Assembly (NCBI RefSeq): GCF_030812995.1
Contig: NZ_JAUSTT010000023.1
Span: forward strand, 27,630-91,629
DNA: 64,000 nt
Reading direction: 5' to 3'
Origin: Bacillus chungangensis
GTDB lineage: Bacteria; Bacillota; Bacilli; Bacillales; Bacillaceae_C
Under the pieces are notes generated by a model. That model was given only the letters and a program-made list of their open reading frames with translations, was not told where the DNA came from and made no database searches. The position numbers and the translations under genes are program-made. Positions 50,642 to 64,000 of this stretch are shown piece by piece. Numbering within the stretch: the first letter of the stretch is position 1; every line of letters starts with the position of its first letter.

Positions 50642-50844
50642 CTAGCCTTGCTCAAACGTTTTCCTTTTTGTAAAATAACAAATGGTGTGTGAAGATCAAA
50701 ACAATGCTAAAATAAACAAGAAGCATTTTACTATGTTTACTTCCTTCTCAACAAGAGAGGATATTTTTTTGCTAGTATTGTGCATCCTAGTAATTAGAAT
50801 TGTAATTAGCAGTTTGAAATAATACGGTAAAAAGGAGAAAGCGT

Positions 50845-51474
50845 ATGAGCAACGTACATGTCATTAATCACCCCCTCATTCAACACAAACTAACTTATAT
50901 TCGCAATAAAGAAACTGGAACGAAAGAATTTCGTGAACTTGTAGATGAGGTCGCTACTCTTATGGCTTATGAGATTACTCGTGATATGCCGCTGAAGGAT
51001 ATAGAAATTGAGACACCATTAGTGAAGACGAAAGCGAAAGTGCTTGCTGGGAAAAAGATAGGCATTGTCCCTATTTTAAGAGCAGGGATTGGAATGGTAG
51101 AAGGCATCTTGAATTTAATGCCAGCTGCAAAAGTAGGACATATTGGTTTATACCGTGATCCAAAAACACTAAAACCTGTAGAGTACTACGTGAAACTCCC
51201 TAATGATGTGAGTGAACGTAATTTTATTGTTGTGGACCCGATGCTGGCAACGGGAGGTTCTGCTGTAGAAGCTATTCATGCTTTAAAAAAGAGAGGTGCT
51301 TTCAGCATTAAATTTATGTGTCTTGTTGCTGCACCAGAAGGGGTTACAGCTTTAAAAGAAGCACACCCTGATGTTGATATTTATATTGCTGGCTTAGATG
51401 AAAAACTAGACGATCATGGCTATATCTTACCAGGACTAGGTGATGCTGGAGATCGATTATTCGGTACAAAATAA
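50845..51474 (+). CDS. upp: Uracil phosphoribosyltransferase
   Basis: Salvages uracil with PRPP to UMP. 209 residues with the PRPP loop [31 protein letters not shown] and C-terminal [11 protein letters not shown]. The ATG follows AAAGGAG. mnaA follows 44 nt later. Confidence 0.97.
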   Translation: MSNVHVINHPLIQHKLTYIRNKETGTKEFRELVDEVATLMAYEITRDMPLKDIEIETPLVKTKAKVLAGKKIGIVPILRAGIGMVEGILNLMPAAKVGHIGLYRDPKTLKPVEYYVKLPNDVSERNFIVVDPMLATGGSAVEAIHALKKRGAFSIKFMCLVAAPEGVTALKEAHPDVDIYIAGLDEKLDDHGYILPGLGDAGDRLFGTK

Positions 51475-51518
51475 ATACTTATCTGCACAAATGACAATCT
51501 CCTGTAGGAGGGAAGAAA

Positions 51519-52670
51519 TTGACAAAACCAATCAAAGTGATGACGATATTTGGAACAAGGCCAGAAGCAATAAAAATGGCTCCGCTAGTGTTGGAAATGA
51601 AAAAACAGCCTGCTCATTTTGAATCGATTGTTACAGTAACGGCTCAGCATCGAGAAATGTTGGATCAGGTGTTAAATATTTTTCAAATTCAACCTGATTA
51701 TGATCTTGATATTATGCAGGAGCGCCAGACATTAATAGATGTGACAACACGTGGATTAGAAGGCCTTGATAGAGTAATGAAAGAGACAAAGCCAGATATT
51801 GTTCTTGTTCATGGCGATACTACAACGACCTTTGTTGCAAGCTTAGCAGCGTTTTATAATCAAATCTTTGTTGGGCATGTGGAGGCCGGATTGCGAACTT
51901 GGAATAAGTATTCTCCTTTTCCTGAAGAGATGAATCGGCAGTTAACGGGAGTTATTGCTGATCTTCACTTCTCGCCAACAGAGAAATCAGCCCAAAATCT
52001 GTTAGCTGAAAACAAAAAATCTGAAACAATTTTTATTACTGGCAATACTGCTATTGATGCCTTGAAAACGACAGTAAAAAAAGATTATACGCATGATGTG
52101 CTTCAACAGCTAGGAAATGATCGCCTGTTATTATTAACTGCTCATCGCCGTGAAAACATAGGGGAACCGATGCGCAATATGTTTCGTGCGGTAAAACGGA
52201 TTGTAGAAGCATATCAAGATGTGCAGGTTGTATATCCAATGCACTTAAATCCAGCAGTCCGCGAACTTGCCAATGAAATATTAGGAAATCATAAACGCAT
52301 TCATTTAATGGAACCGCTCGATGCAACAGATTTCCATAATTTTGCTAATAGAGCATATTTAATTTTGACTGATTCTGGAGGCGTTCAAGAAGAGGCGCCA
52401 TCATTAGGTGTACCAGTACTTGTACTTCGTGATACAACGGAACGTCCAGAAGGAATAGAGGCAGGAACCTTAAAATTGGCAGGAATAGAAGAAGAGCCAA
52501 TTTTTGAAATGGCAAACGAACTAATGACAAATAAGCAAGCATACGAGAAAATGGCTAAAGCTGTGAATCCTTATGGTGATGGAAATGCAGCAGCGCGAAT
52601 TACTGAAGCAATCCGTTTTTATTTTCATAAAAACATCCCAAGACCTAAGCCATTTAAACCGTTCGATTAA
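51519..52670 (+). CDS. mnaA: UDP-N-acetylglucosamine 2-epimerase (non-hydrolysing)
   Basis: Interconverts UDP-GlcNAc and UDP-ManNAc, precursor for wall teichoic acid linkage. 383 residues in two Rossmann lobes (FGTRPEAIKMAPL, VHGDTTTTF, HVEAGLRT, TAHRRENIG, LTDSGGVQEEAPSLG, RDTTERPEG). TTG 51519 lies 7 nt after AGGAGGG. Located upp-mnaA-atp, as in B. subtilis. Confidence 0.95.
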   Translation: MTKPIKVMTIFGTRPEAIKMAPLVLEMKKQPAHFESIVTVTAQHREMLDQVLNIFQIQPDYDLDIMQERQTLIDVTTRGLEGLDRVMKETKPDIVLVHGDTTTTFVASLAAFYNQIFVGHVEAGLRTWNKYSPFPEEMNRQLTGVIADLHFSPTEKSAQNLLAENKKSETIFITGNTAIDALKTTVKKDYTHDVLQQLGNDRLLLLTAHRRENIGEPMRNMFRAVKRIVEAYQDVQVVYPMHLNPAVRELANEILGNHKRIHLMEPLDATDFHNFANRAYLILTDSGGVQEEAPSLGVPVLVLRDTTERPEGIEAGTLKLAGIEEEPIFEMANELMTNKQAYEKMAKAVNPYGDGNAAARITEAIRFYFHKNIPRPKPFKPFD

Positions 52671-52787
52671 AAATAAGGACATATACCTAAAAAATTTGTT
52701 TATTCAGGTCTTATTAAAAAATATGATGATTTTGTGAAAGAGATCACATTAAAGCGTTTTATTTTGCGTTTTTTTCCTTGAAACACG

Positions 52788-52816
52788 TTGACATTGCCAT
52801 GACCCTATTGTATGCT
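52788..52816 (+). promoter_or_regulatory. Probable promoter of the atp operon
   Basis: A perfect TTGACA (52788-52793), a 17-nt spacer and TATGCT (52811-52816). No other good promoter was seen before atpI, so the leader would be about 1 kb. Confidence 0.7.
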
Positions 52817-53211
52817 AACAAAGGTAATGAGATGATAACCTTTTCACATTTTCACTATGAATAAGATGAAAAAACTTTTTATCATCTTTAATGGTAAAAA
52901 AGCTGGACAAACTCTTTAAATTGAGTGGTGATGAACGGATAAAATCACTTCTAGAAGAAAGGCATCGAATAAAAGAATGTGTGTATAGCAATTCGTCCAT
53001 TAGCGAACAAAAATTCCAAGTATGGTTTTCGATATTTTTCTATTGTTATAGCTTATCATTTAAGTAGGCTTATACAATCAAGTGCAGTTATTCTCACTTT
53101 GTTTTTTCGCTTGGGCGGAGCTCTGGTTGTTTTTTTATATGGTTTCTGAATGGAAAATCTTTACGAATTTGTCAATCAACGTGAAGCCAAAAGACGTAAA
53201 TAATTTATCCT
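52817..53211 (+). other. 5' part of the atp leader
   Basis: Includes a GATGAAAAAAC/TTTTTATCATC hairpin near 52865 and a 58-codon ORF from ATG 52891 without a ribosome site; the ORF is not supported as a gene. Confidence 0.4.
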
Positions 53212-53841
53212 GACTTTTTGAATTACCTAACAATAGGGCATGTTCGAAAAAGTTCACCAAAAAGGAAATGATTTTTCGCGAAACCGGAGCATATAATTAA
53301 TGCGTGTGGGTCGGATTGTTAGAGTGACGGAGAAATATGCGAGTCACTTTACCCGGTTTTGAACAACCTAACAAAATGCACATTCAAAGGGACAAAAAGA
53401 ACCGAGTAGTTCAAGAAACGATCGCTTGTAAGAACCGGAGCGTTTATATTATATGTGAAAATCGGAGCGACAGAGTGACGGAGAAATACGCGAGTCATTT
53501 TACCCGGACTTTTTGAACAACCTGACAAATTATTCACGTTCAAAAGGAGGACGAAAAGGACCGAGTAGTTCAAGGAACGATCGCTCGCGAGACCCGGAAC
53601 GTATAAATGATACGTGAGGATCGGAGCGACGGAGTGACGCGGAAATACGCGAGTCATTTTGCCCGGACTTTTTGAACAACCTGACAAATTATTCACGTTC
53701 AAAAGGAGGACGAAAAGGACCGAGTAGTTCAAGGAACGATCGCTCGCGAGACCCGGAACGTATAAATGATACGTGAGGATCGGAGCGACGGAGTGACGCG
53801 GAAATACGCGAGTCATTTTTGCCCGGACTTTTTGAACAACC
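53212..53841 (+). repeat. Four tandem repeats of about 143, 153, 159 and 160 bp in the atp leader
   Basis: Units start near 53212, 53355, 53508 and 53667, and a fifth partial start (CTTTTTGAACAACCT) ends the array at 53841. The last two are almost identical; the first is most diverged. Each unit has an ACGTAT/ATACGT hairpin, a GACGCG...CGCGAGTC hairpin and CCGGAC ahead of the next TTTTTGAACAACCT. The array stops 7 nt before the atpI ribosome site. Confidence 0.92.
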
Positions 53842-53861
53842 TTTCATTAGGAGAATCAGAT

Positions 53862-54254
53862 ATGCCAGAACTCCAGCAAATGTTCAACCGACATCGAAAA
53901 TACATACTATACCTGTTATCACTATTAGTCTTAGGGTGGGGATTCACCCCATACAAATCAATTTTTCTAGGGCTTATATTGGGAACAGTGATTAGTTTTT
54001 TTAATCATTGGCTAATGATAAGAAAAACGACCCGCTTCGGCGAGGCAGTTGCAGGTGGGAAAAAAGCTCGTTCACTAGGGACGTTGTCGCGAATGGCAGC
54101 AGCTGTCGTTGGTGTAATCATTGCTATGAGGTATCCAGAATATTTCCATATTGCAAGCTACTTAATAGGCCTGATGGCATCTATTCTTGTCATTATGATA
54201 GATTTTATATTGATTGAAATGATACAATCATGTAAGAAGCGGGAAGAGAGGTGA
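53862..54254 (+). CDS. atpI: ATP synthase subunit I
   Basis: 130-residue protein with four predicted membrane helices, found first in Firmicutes atp operons and thought to help c-ring assembly or Mg transport. ATG 53862 lies 7 nt after TAGGAGA; the longer frame from 53766 runs into the tandem repeats. It ends 6 nt before atpB. Confidence 0.9.
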   Translation: MPELQQMFNRHRKYILYLLSLLVLGWGFTPYKSIFLGLILGTVISFFNHWLMIRKTTRFGEAVAGGKKARSLGTLSRMAAAVVGVIIAMRYPEYFHIASYLIGLMASILVIMIDFILIEMIQSCKKREER

Positions 54255-54971
<717 letters not shown>

Positions 54972-55032
54972 CCATATACTTGTTCACATTGCTGAACGAA
55001 AAATATTAGATGAATTATTTTTTATATATTAA

Positions 55033-55260
<228 letters not shown>

Positions 55261-55280
55261 GACAAATAAGTTCGACAAAC

Positions 55281-55316
55281 GGCGAAGATTATTCGATAAG
55301 AACCTTCGCCTTTGCT
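55281..55316 (+). terminator. Intra-operon hairpin between atpE and atpF
   Basis: GGCGAAG (55281-55287) pairs with CTTCGCC (55304-55310), followed by TTTGCTTT. The short stem and imperfect T-run suggest partial termination or an mRNA processing barrier that could favour extra c subunit. Confidence 0.5.
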
Positions 55317-55370
55317 TTATGAAGAAAAATGAAACAACTCGGAAGGCATTTCGAGATTTGAATATGATAA

Positions 55371-56449
<1,079 letters not shown>

Positions 56450-56580
56450 ATAACTGCTTCATTCATCATCACTTATCTTAGCGGTGATTACAGCCCCCTA
56501 CTTGTAGGGATGAAACATGAAAACAAATGCCTTAAATAATAAAGAATCCATTGTTTAGGCGAAAAAACTGGATAAAATGA

Positions 56581-58107
<1,527 letters not shown>

Positions 58108-58148
58108 TAGATTAGATATATTTGAGTGTAAAGAACAATGCATAATTG

Positions 58149-58216
58149 AAGGGGAATAAACACGGTTGGAATCTGTTTAGAATCATACAGCTATGAAAAA
58201 ATCGTTCCCCTTTTTT
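58149..58216 (+). terminator. Terminator-like hairpin between atpA and atpG
   Basis: AAGGGGAA (58149-58156) pairs with TTCCCCTT (58205-58212), with a T-run overlapping the right arm and a 48-nt loop. Unusual inside an essential operon; it probably only attenuates. Confidence 0.5.
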
Positions 58217-58311
58217 ATAAGCCTAGCATTTGCTTTTGACGTGGCCATCGAAGATGGCATACATTCAAAAGTGAAGATAATCGGTCTATCATTCTAGAAA
58301 CAAGGTGGTGA

Positions 58312-59175
<864 letters not shown>

Positions 59176-59200
59176 AGCTTGCTTTTTATAGATGTTTTGA

Positions 59201-60637
<1,437 letters not shown>

Positions 60638-60641
60638 TTAG

Positions 60642-61064
<423 letters not shown>

Positions 61065-61076
61065 CTGTCTGTGAAG

Positions 61077-61106
61077 GCCAGGTGCTTATAGTGCCTGGCT
61101 ATTTTT
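61077..61106 (+). terminator. atp operon terminator
   Basis: GCCAGG (61077-61082) with CCTGGC (61094-61099), ending in ATTTTTT. Confidence 0.88.
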
Positions 61107-61132
61107 TACTGTAATTAAAAAGGAGTGATTGG

Positions 61133-61387
61133 ATGATTTCTGGTTTTGGTCAGCAGGCATTGGTCAGTATCATGTCACACCTCATTTTTATTGCGATTAC
61201 TTTTTGGGCTCTTCAAGCCCTTCATTTTGAACGATTATTAAAAGGAAACCATGTTTTTCAGGCAAGATTGCTTTATGTACTTTTAACAATTGCAATCGGT
61301 TCAACTGTTAGTAATTTCTTTCTGGATTATTTGCTTTGGTCTCAGCAATTGCCGCTTATTTTACAGCAAGTTTTCTTTTTAATATAA
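61133..61387 (+). CDS. ywzB: DUF1146 family small membrane protein (YwzB)
   Basis: 84 residues with two hydrophobic segments (about 11-30 and 45-67). Matches the YwzB/DUF1146 family found just after atpC in Bacillus. Function unknown. ATG after AAAGGAGTGAT. Confidence 0.83.
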   Translation: MISGFGQQALVSIMSHLIFIAITFWALQALHFERLLKGNHVFQARLLYVLLTIAIGSTVSNFFLDYLLWSQQLPLILQQVFFLI

Positions 61388-61787
61388 AATAGTTCTTTTC
61401 GCATGTTTTCAATAAAGTAATTTTTGATTATGATTTGAGTTGCGTGTGTGTTATTTTTATGCAGTGCCTCAATTTGAAATGACATGGACAAAAAGTGTCA
61501 AGATTTTCATAGAGCTTAACGATTGCTGATACATTGCAAATTTTTAAGAACATGCAACAAACGCATCAATAGGCAAACACATGCTTTTTAAAAATCTTCT
61601 TAAATTAAAAAGAGAAATATTCATTTGTTTCTTTTCCATTGAATGGTATATAATAATGTCTGAAGTTGCCGATTTTCCTAATGTATTTCTTTTTTTCTTG
61701 ATGGACAAACTTTTAGTAATTGTTCTGAAGGAGGAAGTAAATTTAAAAGCACCTCTTTTAGCAACTTACTGAAAAGGGGAGAAAAAA
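61388..61787. other. Intergenic region ywzB/ywmB
   Basis: AT-rich; a 63-codon frame at 61581 has no ribosome site and was not accepted. No clear promoter fixed. Confidence 0.4.
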
Positions 61788-62534
61788 ATGGGGAAAAAAG
61801 GGCTTCTATTATGTCAATTTATTGTGCTTATGTTTGTACTGAGTAGTACTGCATTTACTTCACAAGCAAGAACGTTCGCACCGATTGCTGATTTGGAATT
61901 TTTAATTGATACTTTTAACAAACAAGACGGACATCTTATTGAATGGTCTCTATATACAAGAGAAATGGTTCAGCTTCCAACAGAAAAAAGTGTAGAAGAA
62001 AAAATGATGGCATTAAGAAACGAATATCCAAAGATGGAATGGGTGCTTTCTCAAGATCATCAAACAGTTCAATTAACTGGTACACTTCAACATCAACACT
62101 TTTTAGAAACAGTGATACTTAACACTATTAGAGAAGATCATACCAGGCATACATATTTAATCTACCAAGTATCAGGTAATAGCTGGGATGAAGAAACAGC
62201 TAACCAGCTAGCATCTCGCTTAAACCAAAGCATCACGAAAATGTATGGAAAAAATACCTTGATTTTCTCTTGTATCAAAGGCGAATTCAATGATGATTCT
62301 TCTCAAGAGCTGCCATATTATGCGAATAAATATTTGGCAAACTTACATGCAATAGAAATAGAATCATTAAAGGAGTTCGATTTTTATTCCATTTCTGCCT
62401 ATACAGATGAGTTAAGCGAAAAACTTTCGACAAAAAATGGCGAAATGAATATCCAATTAGCACTTAGAAAAAATGGATGGGATAGAAAGACATCCGTTGT
62501 TATCGGAACACCCATCATCACGATTGAATATTAA
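61788..62534 (+). CDS. ywmB: YwmB family protein
   Basis: 248 residues with an N-terminal signal peptide ending about residue 27 (ALA-like SQARTFA). The remainder is a globular domain of the YwmB family, reported to have a TATA-box-binding-protein-like fold. Function unknown; probably outside the membrane. Its place before murA1 is conserved. The ATG at 61788 follows AAAGGGGAG. Confidence 0.85.
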   Translation: MGKKGLLLCQFIVLMFVLSSTAFTSQARTFAPIADLEFLIDTFNKQDGHLIEWSLYTREMVQLPTEKSVEEKMMALRNEYPKMEWVLSQDHQTVQLTGTLQHQHFLETVILNTIREDHTRHTYLIYQVSGNSWDEETANQLASRLNQSITKMYGKNTLIFSCIKGEFNDDSSQELPYYANKYLANLHAIEIESLKEFDFYSISAYTDELSEKLSTKNGEMNIQLALRKNGWDRKTSVVIGTPIITIEY

Positions 62535-62566
62535 TATAGAGAAAATGGACGCGGAGGGGAATACTC

Positions 62567-63874
62567 TTGGAAAAAATCATCGTCCGCGGCGGAAAAAGGC
62601 TGCATGGTACTGTTAAAATAGAAGGTGCAAAAAATTCCGTATTGCCTGTTATCGCTGCATCGTTATTAGCAAGTGAAGGAAAAAGTGTCATTCGTGATGT
62701 ACCGACACTCTCCGATGTATATACAATTAATGAAGTACTACGATATTTAAATGCTGATGTAACATTTCATGAGGGAAAAGTAACTGTTGATGCATCAAAC
62801 GAGTTAAACATCGAAGCACCATTTGAATATGTTCGAAAAATGCGTGCTTCTGTCCTTGTGATGGGATCATTGCTTGCGAGGAAAGGAAAAGCCCGTGTTG
62901 CTCTTCCTGGTGGATGTGCAATTGGTTCCAGGCCAATTGATTTGCATTTAAAAGGCTTTGAAGCGATGGGAGCTCATGTAACAGTTGGAAACGGTTATAT
63001 TGAAGCGACTGCCAATGAATTGCACGGTGCTAAAATATATTTAGACTTTCCAAGTGTAGGAGCAACCCAAAATATTATGATGGCGGCTAGTTTGGCAAAA
63101 GGAACAACTGTGATTGAAAACTGTGCTAAAGAGCCTGAAATAGTTGATTTAGCGAATTTTATGAACAAAATGGGAGCAATTGTAAAAGGTGCAGGTACTG
63201 GTTCAATTCGTATAGAAGGCGTAAAAAAATTATTCGCCACTGAACATACTATTATTCCAGATCGTATAGAGGCAGGCACTTTCATGATTGCCGCCGCAAT
63301 CACTGAAGGAGACATTGTGGTAGAAGGTGCAGTTCCAGAGCATTTAACGTCGCTCATTGCAAAATTAGAAGAAATGAACGTAACTGTTAAAGAAGTGGAA
63401 AATGGTTTGCGTGTAATCGGTCCAAAAACGTTAAAAGCAGTTGATATTAAAACAATGCCGCATCCCGGATTTCCAACAGATATGCAATCACAAATCATGT
63501 CTTTATTGTTAGCATCCCAAGGAACTGGTATGATCACAGAAACAGTTTTCGAAAACAGATTCATGCATGCGGAGGAATTCCGCCGTATGAATGCGGATAT
63601 TAAAATTGAAGGGCGTTCTGTTATTATTAATGGGCCATCAAAGCTTCAAGGTGCTGAGGTTGCAGCGACCGATTTACGGGCGGGAGCAGCATTAATTATC
63701 GCTGGACTTAAAGCTGATGGCTATACGCGTGTGACAGAACTGCATCATTTGGATCGGGGCTATTTGAATTTCCATACAAAGTTAAAGGCGCTTGGAGCAG
63801 ATATTGAACGTATCAATGATGGCGTTGAAGCAGTGGCTTCATTGCCAAAAAAAGTGAATGTGTTGAATCATTAA
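62567..63874 (+). CDS. murAA: UDP-N-acetylglucosamine 1-carboxyvinyltransferase, main paralogue (MurAA)
   Basis: First committed step of peptidoglycan synthesis. 435 residues, [15 protein letters not shown] substrate motif, catalytic cysteine in [19 protein letters not shown] near residue 117. TTG 62567 follows GGAGGGGA. Gene order ywmB-murA matches murAA of B. subtilis. It shares about half its residues with the copy at 32608. Confidence 0.95.
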   Translation: MEKIIVRGGKRLHGTVKIEGAKNSVLPVIAASLLASEGKSVIRDVPTLSDVYTINEVLRYLNADVTFHEGKVTVDASNELNIEAPFEYVRKMRASVLVMGSLLARKGKARVALPGGCAIGSRPIDLHLKGFEAMGAHVTVGNGYIEATANELHGAKIYLDFPSVGATQNIMMAASLAKGTTVIENCAKEPEIVDLANFMNKMGAIVKGAGTGSIRIEGVKKLFATEHTIIPDRIEAGTFMIAAAITEGDIVVEGAVPEHLTSLIAKLEEMNVTVKEVENGLRVIGPKTLKAVDIKTMPHPGFPTDMQSQIMSLLLASQGTGMITETVFENRFMHAEEFRRMNADIKIEGRSVIINGPSKLQGAEVAATDLRAGAALIIAGLKADGYTRVTELHHLDRGYLNFHTKLKALGADIERINDGVEAVASLPKKVNVLNH

Positions 63875-63881
63875 TAAAGTT

Positions 63882-63909
63882 GAAGCCTTCCATTACGGAG
63901 GCTTCTTTT
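63882..63909 (+). terminator. murAA terminator
   Basis: The GAAGCCT/AGGCTTC stem (63882-63888 with 63899-63905) is followed by TTTTA. Confidence 0.85.
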
Positions 63910-63911
63910 AT

Positions 63912-63952
63912 GTGCGACGGGCAGTCGCACCTTGTGTAGCTTTGCTACACAA
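63912..63952. repeat. Two adjacent hairpins downstream of murAA
   Basis: GTGCGAC/GTCGCAC (63912-63918 with 63924-63930) and TTGTGTAGC/GCTACACAA (63932-63940 with 63944-63952) stand one nucleotide apart. They lack T-runs. Confidence 0.7.
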
Positions 63953-64000
63953 ATGAATTGTTAAAGGTTGGAATACGTTACCTAGGTAAAAACGATTCCC

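Noticed and set aside
52891..53067. 58-codon frame in the atp leader (MVKKLDKLFKLSGDE...)
   Set aside because: No ribosome site and no recognised family; kept only as part of the leader description.
53349..53841. CRISPR array
   Set aside because: Units of about 150 bp are contiguous and near identical throughout, without short repeats and variable spacers.
61581..61772. 63-codon frame before ywmB
   Set aside because: No ribosome site and low-complexity hydrophobic composition in AT-rich DNA.

Overview
The window is low-GC Gram-positive chromosomal DNA from an endospore-forming member of the Bacillaceae. The evidence is the sporulation genes spo0F and spoIIR, rpoE (RNA polymerase delta), the protein-arginine phosphatase YwlE, strong AGGAGG-type ribosome binding sites, and gene order that closely follows the Bacillus subtilis ywhC-to-murAA segment. 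Almost every gene reads rightward; only pbpG, clsB and ywjG are on the minus strand. No tRNA, rRNA, CRISPR array or transposase gene was seen.

Layout. 1-9.9 kb: M50 protease, ywhD, pbpG (-), spermidine genes speE-speB, ywiB-argS and clsB (-). 10-14.8 kb: a preQ1-I riboswitch in front of queF, which is interrupted by a 266-nt group I intron, then a cobalamin import operon btuF-btuC-btuD/cbiZ. 15-23.5 kb: a fatty-acid beta-oxidation cluster (fadF, thiolase, 3-hydroxyacyl-CoA dehydrogenase, two acyl-CoA dehydrogenases, TetR regulator) with a shared palindromic operator and a cre-like site. 24-29.3 kb: rpoE, pyrG with a CTP-sensing slippage attenuator, ywjG (-) and spo0F. 30-41.6 kb: fba, fsa/tal, murA2, glpX, rho, rpmE, tdk, a small lipoprotein, prfA-prmC and spoIIR. 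41.8-52.7 kb: ywlB, a DnaA-box cluster, ywlC, mntP, ywlE, a chemoreceptor, rpiB, ywlG, glyA, upp and mnaA. 52.8-61 kb: the complete F1Fo ATP synthase operon atpIBEFHAGDC, with a roughly 1-kb leader carrying four tandem repeats. 61-64 kb: ywzB, ywmB and murA1.

The most striking object is queF. Its first 56 codons end at the catalytic cysteine, and the next 109 codons resume 266 nt later. The insert shows the P, Q, R and S core elements of a group I intron, a P1 helix with the U.G wobble at the splice site, and a terminal G. Exact removal restores a 165-residue QueF. Upstream lies a preQ1 aptamer with a mutually exclusive antiterminator and terminator, so one transcript carries a metabolite switch followed by a ribozyme.

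A second theme is a family of small modular repeats without ORFs. They lie immediately 3' of TTTAT, start with a CCCAC end and finish with a hairpin plus TTTAT. They resemble non-autonomous IS200/IS605-type elements. At least eight clear copies, one reversed remnant and one decayed copy sit between genes, often directly behind terminators. Several alter regulatory geometry, for example between the pyrG attenuator and pyrG and just upstream of the thiolase gene.
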